Of a stretch of DNA of 6,343 bases, positions 1 through 6,343 are shown in pieces. A program made the position numbers and the translations under genes. A model generated the notes under the pieces. It worked only from the letters and a program-made list of their open reading frames with translations. It made no database searches and had not been told where the DNA came from. Source of the stretch: Asaia bogorensis (GTDB lineage: Bacteria > Pseudomonadota > Alphaproteobacteria > Acetobacterales > Acetobacteraceae); assembly GCA_945871455.1 (NCBI GenBank), contig CAMBXJ010000264.1, positions 1-6,343 of the forward strand, written 5' to 3'. How positions within the stretch are numbered: position 1 is the stretch's first letter; every line of letters starts with the position of its first letter.

Positions 1-16
1 TGAACCAGCCTGCACG

Positions 17-60
17 CCCACCCGGCCACGGACGATTGCTGCCGTCCGTGGCCGGGTGGG
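17..60. terminator. Strong GC-rich hairpin, possible terminator of an upstream gene
   Basis: The arms at 17-33 and 44-60 are perfect 17-bp reverse complements around a 10-base loop (34-43). Neither strand has a T-run after the stem, so this is not a textbook intrinsic terminator. GC-rich stems without U-tracts are nevertheless common at gene ends in high-GC bacteria. The window opens with TGA at 1-3, which could be the stop codon of a plus-strand gene lying to the left; this cannot be confirmed. The 8 bases at 22-29 recur at 68-75, so the right arm has a second possible partner (see findings). Confidence 0.45.
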
Positions 61-162
61 GGTCGGGCCGGCCACGATCAAACCGAGGCGCAATCGAATA
101 GCCCTCTACGCAATAGCCACCAGTCGTGGCACAAAAGGTGATCGCCACCCGCATTCAAGCCC

Positions 163-166
163 GAGG
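163..166 (+). promoter_or_regulatory. Ribosome binding site deciding the amidohydrolase start
   Basis: GAGG lies 8 bases before ATG 175. It overlaps the alternative GTG at 166, so it cannot serve that codon and argues for the shorter protein. Confidence 0.6.
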
Positions 167-174
167 TGCCCATC

Positions 175-1350
175 ATGACAGACGCCGCGCTCGATCGTGT
201 CCGCCGCTACCAGGGCGAACTGACCGCCATCCGCCGGGATATCCACGCCCATCCGGAACTTGGGCTGGAGGAATACCGCACCGCCGACATCGTGGCCCGA
301 AAGTTGGAAGAATGGGGGATCGAGGTGCACCGCGGTGTGGGTGTAACCGGCGTGGTCGGCGTGCTGCGGTCCGGCAACGGCCAGGCGTCGATCGGGCTGC
401 GGGCGGATATGGACGCGCTGCCAATTTTGGAAGCGACCGGGCTACCGCATGCCAGCCTGAACCCGGGTCGGATGCATGCCTGCGGGCATGACGGCCACAC
501 CACCATGCTGCTGGGGGCCGCCAAGTATCTGGCGGAAACGCGGAACTTCAACGGCACTGTCAATTTCATCTTCCAACCGGCCGAGGAAGGCGTCGGCGGC
601 GCGCTCGCCATGCTCAAGGACGGGTTGTTTGAACGGTTTCCGTGCAACGCGGTTTACGGCATGCACAATCGTCCCGGCCTGGCGGTTGGACGCTTTATCA
701 CCGGAAGAAGCACCCGGTCGGCGGGTGGTGCTTTTTTCGATATCAACATCACCGGCAAGGGCGCCCATGGGGCGCATCCGCATCAGAGTATCGACCCGGT
801 GGTCGTTGCCTGCCACATCGGCACCGCGCTGCAATCCGTCGTTTCACGCAATGTTTCCGCTCAGGATACCGCGGTGTTGAGCATCACCCGAATCCAGGCC
901 GGCGATGCTTACAACGTTATCCCGCAGCACGCGGTCCTGGCCGGCACCGTCCGCACGATGAAGCGGGAGGTCATGAGCATGATCGAACAGAACATGTCTC
1001 GTCTCGCCACCTCGGTCGCAGCCGGCTTCGGCGCCGAGGCGACCATCGATTTCCGTCTCATCTTTGCCCCCATGGTCAATAACGCGGATGAGGCTCTGAT
1101 CTTCGGCGATGCCGCCGCCGAACTTGTGGGCGAGGAAGCCGTCCTGCGCGACGGGAATCCTGGCATGGGATCCGAGGATTTCAGCTTCATGATGGAACGT
1201 GTGCCCGGCGCGCATATCAACCTTGGCAACGGCGACAGCGCCGCGTTGCACAACCATCTCTACGATTTCAATGATGAGGCAATCCCTTACGGCGTCGCGC
1301 TGTATGCCAAGATCGCCGAAAAGAAACTCCCGAAAGGCTCGGTGGACTGA
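175..1350 (+). CDS. M20-family amidohydrolase (hippurate hydrolase / N-acyl-amino-acid deacylase type)
   Basis: This predicted cytoplasmic metallohydrolase of 391 residues belongs to the M20 peptidase group that includes hippurate hydrolase, IAA-amino acid hydrolase and N-acyl-amino-acid deacylases. These enzymes split the amide bond of an N-acylated amino acid or a related substrate. Visible motifs are RRDIHAHPELGLEE near residues 20-33, GLRADMDALP at 74-83, HACGHDGHTTML at 101-112, QPAEEG at 134-139, GMHNRP at 162-167 and a C-terminal LHNHLYDFND at 358-367. By family comparison, the likely two-metal ligands are Cys103, His105, Glu138, His164 and His359. The dimerisation (lid) domain sits roughly at residues 185-295. 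Length is normal for the family. ATG 175 is chosen because GAGG at 163-166 lies 8 bases before it; the in-frame GTG at 166 overlaps that site and has no ribosome site of its own. There is no signal peptide. The stop overlaps the start of the following ferredoxin-like gene, implying coupled translation. The exact substrate cannot be read from sequence. Confidence 0.92.
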   Translation: MTDAALDRVRRYQGELTAIRRDIHAHPELGLEEYRTADIVARKLEEWGIEVHRGVGVTGVVGVLRSGNGQASIGLRADMDALPILEATGLPHASLNPGRMHACGHDGHTTMLLGAAKYLAETRNFNGTVNFIFQPAEEGVGGALAMLKDGLFERFPCNAVYGMHNRPGLAVGRFITGRSTRSAGGAFFDINITGKGAHGAHPHQSIDPVVVACHIGTALQSVVSRNVSAQDTAVLSITRIQAGDAYNVIPQHAVLAGTVRTMKREVMSMIEQNMSRLATSVAAGFGAEATIDFRLIFAPMVNNADEALIFGDAAAELVGEEAVLRDGNPGMGSEDFSFMMERVPGAHINLGNGDSAALHNHLYDFNDEAIPYGVALYAKIAEKKLPKGSVD

Positions 1351-1631
1351 TGTTGTCCCGCAGCGGATCGGGCGAGATCAGACTGTGGTTCGAAGGGCGT
1401 GAGCTCAGGGCGCAGGCGCACGACACCGTCGCGGCGGCCTTGCTCAGCCATGGGATCCAAACTACTCGCGCCACCGCCAGGTCTGGCGTGGCACGGGGTC
1501 CCTACTGCATGATGGGGGCTTGTTTTGAATGCCTGGCGGTCATTGACGGGCGGTCCGGTATTCAGACATGCCTGACGCCCGTACGCGACGGTATGCGGGT
1601 GGAGCGGCAAAACGGGGCGCTAACCCTGTAG
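1350..1631 (+). CDS. (2Fe-2S)-binding protein, small subunit of an HcnA / opine-oxidase-like oxidoreductase
   Basis: This 93-residue protein has a ferredoxin-like fold of the Fer2_4 type. It carries a Cys53-x4-Cys58-x2-Cys61-x12-Cys74 pattern (GPYCMMGACFECLAV onward), the expected set of ligands for one plant-type [2Fe-2S] cluster. Stand-alone proteins of this size are known as the small electron-transfer subunit of hydrogen cyanide synthase (HcnA), opine oxidases and D-hydroxyproline dehydrogenase. In those enzymes it works with one or two FAD-containing subunits that oxidise amines or amino acids. Here no flavoprotein gene is adjacent within the window. The ATG shares its A with the TGA stop of the amidohydrolase (TGATG), so the two are very likely co-translated. 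A weak GGTGG lies 4 bases before the start. The gene ends the operon, since typA faces it 34 bases later. The family assignment is solid, but the partner and substrate are unknown. Confidence 0.85.
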   Translation: MLSRSGSGEIRLWFEGRELRAQAHDTVAAALLSHGIQTTRATARSGVARGPYCMMGACFECLAVIDGRSGIQTCLTPVRDGMRVERQNGALTL

Positions 1632-1638
1632 GGGTGAT

Positions 1639-1659
1639 GCGCGGGGTGGAACCCCGCGC
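1639..1659. terminator. Hairpin between convergent genes, likely shared terminator
   Basis: The arms at 1639-1647 and 1651-1659 form a perfect, mostly GC 9-bp stem around a 3-base loop. It occupies the centre of the 34-base gap between the ferredoxin-like gene (plus) and typA (minus). Its symmetric position suggests it serves both transcripts. There is no T-run on either side, so its strength is uncertain. Confidence 0.6.
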
Positions 1660-1665
1660 CGCCAG

Positions 1666-3495
1666 CTAGGCGACCGCCGCCTCCGAACGACGTTCGTGCC
1701 GCTTGCGCTCATGGGGGTCCAAGAACCGTTTGCGCAGGCGGATGGCGGTCGGCGTAACCTCGACCAATTCATCGTCTTCCACATAGGCGATGGCCTGCTC
1801 CAGGCTCATGCGGCGCGGCGGGATCAGCAGCATTGCATCGTCCTTGCCGGAGGCACGGACGTTGGTCAGCTTCTTTTCCTTGATTGGGTTTACTTCCAGG
1901 TCCGACCCACGGCTATTTTCACCCAGGATCAGGCCTTGGTAGACCTTATCGCCCGGGTTGACGAACAACGTGCCGCGCTCCTGGATGTAGAACAGCGCAT
2001 AGTGCACCGCCTCTCCACCTTCGGTCGAGATCAGGGCGCCGTTGCGACGGCCCTCGATCGGGCCTTTCCAGGGGCCATACCCGGCAAACATCCGGTTCAT
2101 GATACCGCTGCCGCGCGTGTCCGTCAGGAACTCCCCATGGTACCCGATAAGCCCGCGGCTTGGCATGACAAAGGTCAGCCGGACCTTGCCGCCGCCAGAC
2201 GGGCGCATTTCCCGCAGTTCTGCTTTGCGACGGCTCAATTTCTCCACCACGACGCCGGAGAACGGCTCATCCACGTCCGCGAGAACCTCTTCCATCGGCT
2301 CCTCACGGGCGCCGGTTTCCGGGTTGATGCGGGTCAGCACCCGAGGGCGCCCGATGGCGAGCTCAAACCCTTCACGGCGCATCTGTTCGATCAGGACGCC
2401 GAGCTGCAACTCGCCACGGCCAGCCACCTCGAAGGCCTCGGTCTCATTGGAGTCCGTCACCTTGATCGCAACATTACCTTCGGCTTCGCGGAACAGACGC
2501 TCCCGGATCTGGCGGGAGGTGACTTTCTTGCCTTCACGTCCGGCCAGTGGACCGTCATTGATGCGGAAGGTCATCGCCAAGGTCGGCGGATCGACCGGGA
2601 TAGCTGGCAGTGGAGCGGCCAGCTCCATGGCGCCGATCGTATTCGGGATGGTTCCTTCCGACAGACCGGCCACGGCGACGATATCGCCCGCGAAAGCCTC
2701 ATCGACCGGCACGCGGTCCAGTCCGCGGAACGACATGAGCTTCGTCATCCGCCCGGTTTCGACAACGGTGCCATCCTCGCGCAGCACCTTCACGGGCATG
2801 TTGGTCCGTGCGTGTCCCTGCTCGATCCGGCCGGTCAGGACGCGGCCCAGGAAGTTATCGTATTCCAGGATGCTGGCGACCATCGCAAACGGCGCGTCCG
2901 GAAGAACCGTTGGCTCCGGCACATGGCGCACGACCAGGTCGAACATCGCGGACAGGTCCTTCCGCGGTCCATCCATCGTTGTATCTGCCCATCCCTGCCG
3001 GCCCGACGCGTAAAGCATCGGAAAATCGAGTTGGCTGTCCGACGCGCCAAGTGCCGCGAAAAGATCGAAGACCTCGGTATGGACCTCATCGGGGCGGGCG
3101 TCGCCGCGATCAACCTTGTTCACAACGACGATCGGGTGGATCCCGCGCGCCAGGGCTTTTCCGACCACGAATTTGGTCTGAGGCAACACACCCTCGGCCG
3201 CGTCGACCAGGACGATGGCACCGTCCACCATGTTCAGGATCCGCTCCACCTCGCCGCCAAAATCGGCATGGCCGGGGGTATCGACGATATTGATGCGCGT
3301 ATCATGCCACATCACCGACGTGCATTTTGCCAGGATCGTGATGCCACGCTCCCGCTCCAGGTCGTTGCGATCCATCGCCCGTTCCGCCACCTGCTGGTGT
3401 TCGCGGAACGACCCGGACTGGGCAAGCAGTTTATCAACGAGAGTGGTCTTCCCGTGATCGACATGGGCGATAATGGCTACATTACGAATTTGCAT
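1666..3495 (-). CDS. typA: Ribosome-associated translational GTPase TypA/BipA
   Basis: This 609-residue GTPase is related to EF-G and LepA. TypA binds the 70S ribosome and supports ribosome assembly and growth under cold or other stress. Visible GTPase motifs are the P-loop AHVDHGKTT (10-18), RERGITI (48-54, switch I), DTPGHADF (72-79, G3) and NKVDR (126-130, G4); a G5-like LYASGRQG follows. Further on are the beta-barrel domain, then [18 protein letters not shown] (domain III) and [15 protein letters not shown] (domain V), followed by the TypA-specific C-terminal domain with a basic tail ([18 protein letters not shown]). The length fits the family, which is usually about 605-615 residues. 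The start at 3495 gives the typical [16 protein letters not shown] beginning, with AGG 5 bases upstream. A second in-frame ATG at 3534 has a better ribosome site and would add 13 residues (see findings). Across 1696-3561 the reading frame contains no TTA, CTA or TCA codon; the first TTA appears at 3562-3564, outside either proposed start. The gene is single, and the upstream terminator separates it from the ompA-like gene. Confidence 0.97.
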   Translation of the reverse strand: MQIRNVAIIAHVDHGKTTLVDKLLAQSGSFREHQQVAERAMDRNDLERERGITILAKCTSVMWHDTRINIVDTPGHADFGGEVERILNMVDGAIVLVDAAEGVLPQTKFVVGKALARGIHPIVVVNKVDRGDARPDEVHTEVFDLFAALGASDSQLDFPMLYASGRQGWADTTMDGPRKDLSAMFDLVVRHVPEPTVLPDAPFAMVASILEYDNFLGRVLTGRIEQGHARTNMPVKVLREDGTVVETGRMTKLMSFRGLDRVPVDEAFAGDIVAVAGLSEGTIPNTIGAMELAAPLPAIPVDPPTLAMTFRINDGPLAGREGKKVTSRQIRERLFREAEGNVAIKVTDSNETEAFEVAGRGELQLGVLIEQMRREGFELAIGRPRVLTRINPETGAREEPMEEVLADVDEPFSGVVVEKLSRRKAELREMRPSGGGKVRLTFVMPSRGLIGYHGEFLTDTRGSGIMNRMFAGYGPWKGPIEGRRNGALISTEGGEAVHYALFYIQERGTLFVNPGDKVYQGLILGENSRGSDLEVNPIKEKKLTNVRASGKDDAMLLIPPRRMSLEQAIAYVEDDELVEVTPTAIRLRKRFLDPHERKRHERRSEAAVA

Positions 3496-3573
3496 GGGTA
3501 CCTGAACGCGGAGGATATATTGCGCCGCACACATAGGCGCCTCGGTCGCCGGATACGAGCCTAAAACGTGCCA

Positions 3574-3603
3574 ATCGCACGCTTCGCTGCCATGCTTCGT
3601 CAA
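3574..3603 (-). promoter_or_regulatory. Weak candidate sigma-70-type promoter for typA
   Basis: On the minus strand, TTGACG (3603-3598) matches five of six bases of the -35 consensus. Eighteen bases later comes TGCGAT (3579-3574), a poor -10 element. It lies just downstream of the ompA-like terminator and upstream of typA, where a promoter is expected. The weak -10 keeps this tentative. Confidence 0.25.
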
Positions 3604-3620
3604 ACCGTCATGCTGTGGCC

Positions 3621-3662
3621 AAAAAAAGCCCGCTCGGCCGCGGTCTCGTGACGAGACGAGCG
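3621..3662 (-). terminator. Intrinsic terminator of the ompA-like gene
   Basis: Reading the minus strand, CGCTCG (3662-3657) can pair with CGAGCG (3636-3631). Within it, GTCTCG and CGAGAC (3657-3652 and 3648-3643) form a 6-bp hairpin around a 3-base loop; the two pairings share one base and together give an interrupted stem. A run of seven T residues (3627-3621) follows a few bases later. This is a normal Rho-independent layout about 46 bases after the ompA-like stop codon. It marks the end of that transcript before typA. Confidence 0.75.
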
Positions 3663-3708
3663 CAATTGCCGCCCCGGATTCAATCCCGGACGGTTGGCCT
3701 GGGCGAGT

Positions 3709-4335
3709 TCAGCTACCGAGATTGACTACTTGCACGCGACGATTCCGCGCCTCTGAGACTTGGTCAGCGGTCGCAATCAGCGGGCGATCAGCGCCCAGTC
3801 CAGCCGGTTCGAGCCGGCCCGTCGCGACTTTGAATTTTTCGACGATGTATTCGACGACAATCGCGGCCCGACGTTCCGACAGGCTGCGGTTAAATTCGCG
3901 GGTGCCGACGGTATCGGTATGGCCTTCGACCCGGAACCGGAAATTCGCCAGAATGTCGCTGCTGAGCGCCTTGCCCAGATCGTCCAACGCCTTGATCGCC
4001 TGGGGTGTCAATTCGGCCGACCCAAGCGCGAAGTTGACGGTCAGGTTGACCGACGGGGCGGCCGGTTGCGGAGGTTGGCCAGCGGAAGTTTCGGTCCCAG
4101 GCGATTTGGTCGCCTTGGCGGGCGCGTGGGCCACCGGCAGGGCCGACGACCGCGCGTCCACCGGAGCGCCAGTGGAAGGTGAAAGGCGGATTCCACGGGT
4201 CGCGGAGCGGCTGACATCGCCCATTGGAGTCAGCGACTTGATGATCTGATCCACGCTCGGATTGCCTTGTGCCGAAACGGGCGCAACAGCTAGGAACGAG
4301 GGAATGATGATCAGGGCTGCAATTGTGCTACGCAT
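3709..4335 (-). CDS. Secreted OmpA-C-like peptidoglycan-binding protein
   Basis: This 208-residue exported protein begins with a signal peptide (residues 1-22: hydrophobic AALIIIPSFLAVAPV, likely cleavage after VSA, before Gln23). An ordinary signal peptidase I site is expected because there is no lipobox cysteine. A Pro/Ala/Ser-rich linker with a SATRGIR motif (44-50) covers about residues 23-97. An OmpA C-terminal domain covers about 98-206, with VNFALGSAELT at its start and VEGHTDTVGTREFNRSLSERR at 136-156. Asp141 and Arg156 have the same 15-residue spacing as the diaminopimelate-binding Asp271 and Arg286 of E. coli OmpA, so peptidoglycan binding is probable. It has neither a beta-barrel nor a lipid anchor, so it is probably a soluble periplasmic wall-binding protein. 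The start gives a good signal peptide, but its ribosome site is poorly placed (see findings). It lies 149 bases after ispG and has its own terminator. The specific role is unknown. Confidence 0.88.
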   Translation of the reverse strand: MRSTIAALIIIPSFLAVAPVSAQGNPSVDQIIKSLTPMGDVSRSATRGIRLSPSTGAPVDARSSALPVAHAPAKATKSPGTETSAGQPPQPAAPSVNLTVNFALGSAELTPQAIKALDDLGKALSSDILANFRFRVEGHTDTVGTREFNRSLSERRAAIVVEYIVEKFKVATGRLEPAGLGADRPLIATADQVSEARNRRVQVVNLGS

Positions 4336-4353
4336 GGACGCATATCTTTCCTC

Positions 4354-4381
4354 ATCTGGCGCTTTTTTAGCACGGCCAGAT
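4354..4381 (-). promoter_or_regulatory. Inverted repeat in the leader of the ompA-like gene
   Basis: ATCTGGC (4354-4360) and GCCAGAT (4375-4381) are perfect 7-bp arms around a 14-base interval that holds a run of six T on the plus strand. On the minus strand the repeat ends directly before the GAGG ribosome-site-like sequence (4353-4350). It could be a protein operator or an RNA hairpin affecting ribosome access. No downstream U-run follows on either strand, so it is not a normal terminator. The rest of the 4336-4484 gap shows only an imperfect 8-bp hairpin at 4432-4451 (one mismatch, one wobble pair), a weak candidate for the ispG transcript end. Confidence 0.4.
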
Positions 4382-4484
4382 CACGAATGGAACTGAACAA
4401 CAGTCCTGCAACACTTCGAAACCCAGTCGCCGACCAGGTGACAACCAAGTCCCTTATGCTGATGTCCGCAGTCTCAGCGCCGCC

Positions 4485-5609
4485 CTACTTGGCCATTGCC
4501 GGTTCGACAGCCTCGGCGGCCTTGATGCTCGCGACCTTCGCCTCGACCATCTCGACGATGTGATCGACCATAACGCGACCATCGATCGTGTGATCCGTCT
4601 TGCCGGCGCTGTAGACCATGTGCCTGCCATTGCCGCCGCCGGTGATACCAATATCGGTCATCAGCGCCTCGCCCGGGCCGTTCACCACGCAGCCAATGAT
4701 CGATAGGGTAATCGGGGTTTCGATATGGGCCAGGCGGTCTTCCAGAGTCCTGACGGTCTCAATCACATTGAATCCCTGGCGCGCGCAGGATGGGCAGGAG
4801 ATGACCTTGACGCCCCGGTGGCGAATGCCGAGCGATTTCAGGAGATCCCAGCCGACACGGACTTCCTCTTCCGGTTCATCGGAAAGCGACACCCTTACTG
4901 TGTCGCCGATGCCGGCCCACAGCAGCGAACCCAGCCCGATCGAAGATTTCACCGTGCCCATGCGCCGGCCGCCTGCCTCGGTTATGCCGATATGCAATGG
5001 GTGGTCACACACCTCCGCCAACTGCTGATAGGCGGCTACCGCCAGAAACACGTCGGACGCCTTCACGCTGATTTTGAAGTCATGAAAGTCGTGCTGCTGC
5101 AGGATATTGGCGTGGTACAGGGCACTCTCGACCAGCGCTTCCGGATTGGGTTCGCCATATTTCTCCAGCAGGTGCTTCTCCAGCGACCCAGCGTTAACGC
5201 CGATCCGCATGGAACATCCGTGGTCGCGGGCCGCCTTGACGACCTCCTTCACGCGTTCGTCGCTGCCGATATTGCCGGGGTTGATACGCAAGCAAGCGGC
5301 GCCGCTCTCGGCGGCCTCGATCGCTCGACGGTAGTGGAAATGGATGTCAGCCACGATCGGCACGTCGACCTGTTTGACGATGTCCTTCAGCGCGAGTGCG
5401 CTGTCTCGATCCGGGCAAGACACGCGGACGATATCCACCCCGGCAACCTGGGATCGTCGAATCTGGGCGACGGTCCCCTCGACATCGGTCGTCAGCGTGT
5501 TGGTCATGGTCTGCACGGTTATCGGCGCGCCATCGCCTACGGGCACCTGGCCGACATAGACCCGTCTGGATTTGCGGCGTGAAATGTCCTGGTAGGGCCG
5601 ATAGCTCAT
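4485..5609 (-). CDS. ispG: 4-hydroxy-3-methylbut-2-en-1-yl diphosphate synthase (flavodoxin), IspG/GcpE
   Basis: This enzyme catalyses the penultimate step of the MEP isoprenoid pathway, converting 2-C-methyl-D-erythritol 2,4-cyclodiphosphate to HMBPP with a [4Fe-4S] cluster and electrons from flavodoxin or ferredoxin. It acts in the cytoplasm. The protein has 374 residues, the short bacterial form without the extra middle domain found in plants. An N-terminal TIM-barrel carries VQTMTNT (32-38), [11 protein letters not shown] (61-71), [11 protein letters not shown] (86-96), LRINPGNIG (107-115) and [11 protein letters not shown] (134-144). The C-terminal cluster domain has SCPSCAR and GCVVNGPGE, giving Cys272, Cys275, Cys307 and Glu314. 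These match the E. coli ligands Cys270, Cys273, Cys305 and Glu312 in spacing. ATG 5609 is preferred over the in-frame GTG at 5636 because GGAG lies 8 bases upstream. It follows rodZ by 105 bases with no clear terminator between, so co-transcription is likely. Confidence 0.97.
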   Translation of the reverse strand: MSYRPYQDISRRKSRRVYVGQVPVGDGAPITVQTMTNTLTTDVEGTVAQIRRSQVAGVDIVRVSCPDRDSALALKDIVKQVDVPIVADIHFHYRRAIEAAESGAACLRINPGNIGSDERVKEVVKAARDHGCSMRIGVNAGSLEKHLLEKYGEPNPEALVESALYHANILQQHDFHDFKISVKASDVFLAVAAYQQLAEVCDHPLHIGITEAGGRRMGTVKSSIGLGSLLWAGIGDTVRVSLSDEPEEEVRVGWDLLKSLGIRHRGVKVISCPSCARQGFNVIETVRTLEDRLAHIETPITLSIIGCVVNGPGEALMTDIGITGGGNGRHMVYSAGKTDHTIDGRVMVDHIVEMVEAKVASIKAAEAVEPAMAK

Positions 5610-5617
5610 AACAGGTT

Positions 5618-5621
5618 CTCC
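5618..5621 (-). promoter_or_regulatory. Ribosome binding site deciding the ispG start
   Basis: GGAG on the minus strand lies 8 bases before ATG 5609. It is internal to the longer frame starting at GTG 5636, which argues for the shorter 374-residue protein. Confidence 0.6.
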
Positions 5622-5714
5622 GTATGCAGGTCGCACCGTCAGGGATTGAAGGCGGTATCACGTCCCAATTGGATTGGTCGGCGCGGGGCGAGGACGTTAG
5701 CCTAGCACCGAGTT

Positions 5715-6343
5715 CTATTGGTGGGCGCGCATCGGCGCGGGTTGGAGGCCAAGCTTGCCCTCCTTGATCACATCCAGATCAAGCGCGAGGTCGCGACGCA
5801 CCATGCCGGGTTGGCCAAGGCTGGGCATGACGACTCCATCCACCAGTAATTCCGTGCCACCCGCGTTGCCCGTGGTCATCAGCAGGCTGGTTTTCGGCGG
5901 CACCGGCCATGTTTCGCCGGGCTTTAGTACCCGGTTCAATAGTATGGTACCGGCTCGGTCGCGCACCTGAATCCAGCTGTCAGCACTTGCTATCAGAACG
6001 ATGCGGGTCTGATCGGACGACGCACTTTGAATTGCTAGCGCGGGCTGGGCGCTAACCGGGGCCGCGGCGGCGGAACTCGGCGATATGGACGGCGGCGATG
6101 GTTGGGGTTCCAGCGCCAGGGTGGGACCTTGCGTCGTCGGGCTATTGGCCAGGACAGGCGGATGCTGTTTTGCCGGAATCGCTTGATCAGCCAGAGATGC
6201 CAGCCGCTCGGGAACGGCGATCGCTGTCTCCGCCGGCAGCTTACCTTCGCCGGACAGGCGGTACCAACCGACGTAAAAGCCGACCGCGAGCATCGCACCC
6301 ATCAGCATGACAGCGCCGGCGGGTAGGCCACGCTCGGGCACGG
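5715..6343 (-). CDS. rodZ: RodZ-like cytoskeletal/cell-shape protein, C-terminal part (cut by window edge)
   Basis: The frame stays open to the right edge, so only about the last 208 residues are seen. Fragment residues 8-27 (AGAVMLMGAMLAVGFYVGWY) form one membrane-spanning helix. A Pro/Ala/Ser-rich linker follows (about 30-110). A C-terminal domain of the DUF4115 type then runs from about 113 (IVLIASADSWIQVRDRAG, LKPGETWPVPP, LLMTTGNAGGTELLVDG). This is the layout of RodZ, a bitopic inner-membrane protein whose cytoplasmic helix-turn-helix domain binds MreB and whose periplasmic part works in cell elongation. The N-terminal helix-turn-helix part should lie beyond 6343. The GTG at 6341 is probably an internal valine codon, not a start. 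Its position directly upstream of ispG matches the rodZ-ispG order of E. coli, which strengthens the call. The symbol rests on domain order plus context. Confidence 0.85.
   Translation of the reverse strand, partial: VPERGLPAGAVMLMGAMLAVGFYVGWYRLSGEGKLPAETAIAVPERLASLADQAIPAKQHPPVLANSPTTQGPTLALEPQPSPPSISPSSAAAAPVSAQPALAIQSASSDQTRIVLIASADSWIQVRDRAGTILLNRVLKPGETWPVPPKTSLLMTTGNAGGTELLVDGVVMPSLGQPGMVRRDLALDLDVIKEGKLGLQPAPMRAHQ

Noticed and set aside
127..144. TGGCAC followed by a sigma-54-like spacing ahead of the amidohydrolase
   Set aside because: The TGGCAC box is present, but the GC of the -12 element is not: the bases 10 after the GG are GA, and no TTGC is present.
126..491. A 121-codon plus-strand frame overlapping the start of the amidohydrolase
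   Set aside because: It is Arg/Pro/Gly-rich, typical of an out-of-frame reading of GC-rich coding DNA, and overlaps a well-supported gene.
1696..3564. A 622-codon open frame on the plus strand antisense to typA
   Set aside because: It is codon-aligned with typA, so its stops would correspond to TTA, CTA or TCA codons, which are rare in high-GC genes. Its length follows from typA codon use, and the translation shows no recognisable domain. The 285-codon frame antisense to ispG (4725-5582) has the same explanation.
3496..3603. TypA translated from the TTG at 3603 (645 residues)
   Set aside because: The added 36 residues do not resemble the family, include the frame's first TTA codon, and begin inside the best -35 candidate.
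3663..3708. Possible tRNA T-arm (GGATTCAATCC-like stretch) between the ompA-like gene and typA
   Set aside because: Only a short 4-5 bp pairing around a loop is present. No acceptor stem, anticodon arm or D-arm can be built in the surrounding bases on either strand.
5665..5677. CCAAT-TGG-ATTGG small inverted repeat between rodZ and ispG
   Set aside because: The stem is only 5 bp of mixed composition, without a U-run or a neighbouring promoter-like element. It is likely chance.

Overview
The window reads as ordinary chromosome from a high-GC Gram-negative bacterium. It is most likely an alphaproteobacterium of the Rhodospirillales/Acetobacteraceae type. This placement is inferred from GC-rich codon use, the rodZ-ispG gene pair and the style of the RodZ C-terminus and OmpA-family protein; it has not been tested by any search. 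I see no mobile element, CRISPR array, rRNA or tRNA.

Left part, plus strand (about 1-1631). A very strong GC-rich hairpin at 17-60 is followed by a leader of roughly 110 bases. Then comes an M20-family amidohydrolase (175-1350). Its stop codon overlaps the start of a 93-residue (2Fe-2S) ferredoxin-like protein (1350-1631) of the type that serves as the small subunit of HcnABC, opine oxidase and D-hydroxyproline dehydrogenase complexes. The flavoprotein partners of such a subunit are not in the window, so this pair is the least explained part of the sequence.

Right part, minus strand (1666-6343). In transcription order it holds the C-terminal part of rodZ (cut by the window edge), ispG (MEP isoprenoid pathway), a secreted OmpA-C-like peptidoglycan-binding protein and the ribosome-associated GTPase gene typA/bipA. 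rodZ and ispG probably form one unit, an arrangement also found in E. coli. The ompA-like gene ends in an intrinsic terminator (3621-3662), so typA is probably transcribed from its own promoter. The ferredoxin-like gene and typA converge across 34 bases that contain a 9-bp hairpin, a likely shared terminator.

The core genes (typA, ispG, rodZ) are housekeeping and look intact apart from the rodZ truncation. The points worth a second look are the orphan ferredoxin-like subunit coupled to an amidohydrolase, the alternative pairing around the 17-60 hairpin, two competing starts for typA, and the unusual leader of the ompA-like gene. There is no gene-free stretch longer than 300 bases.
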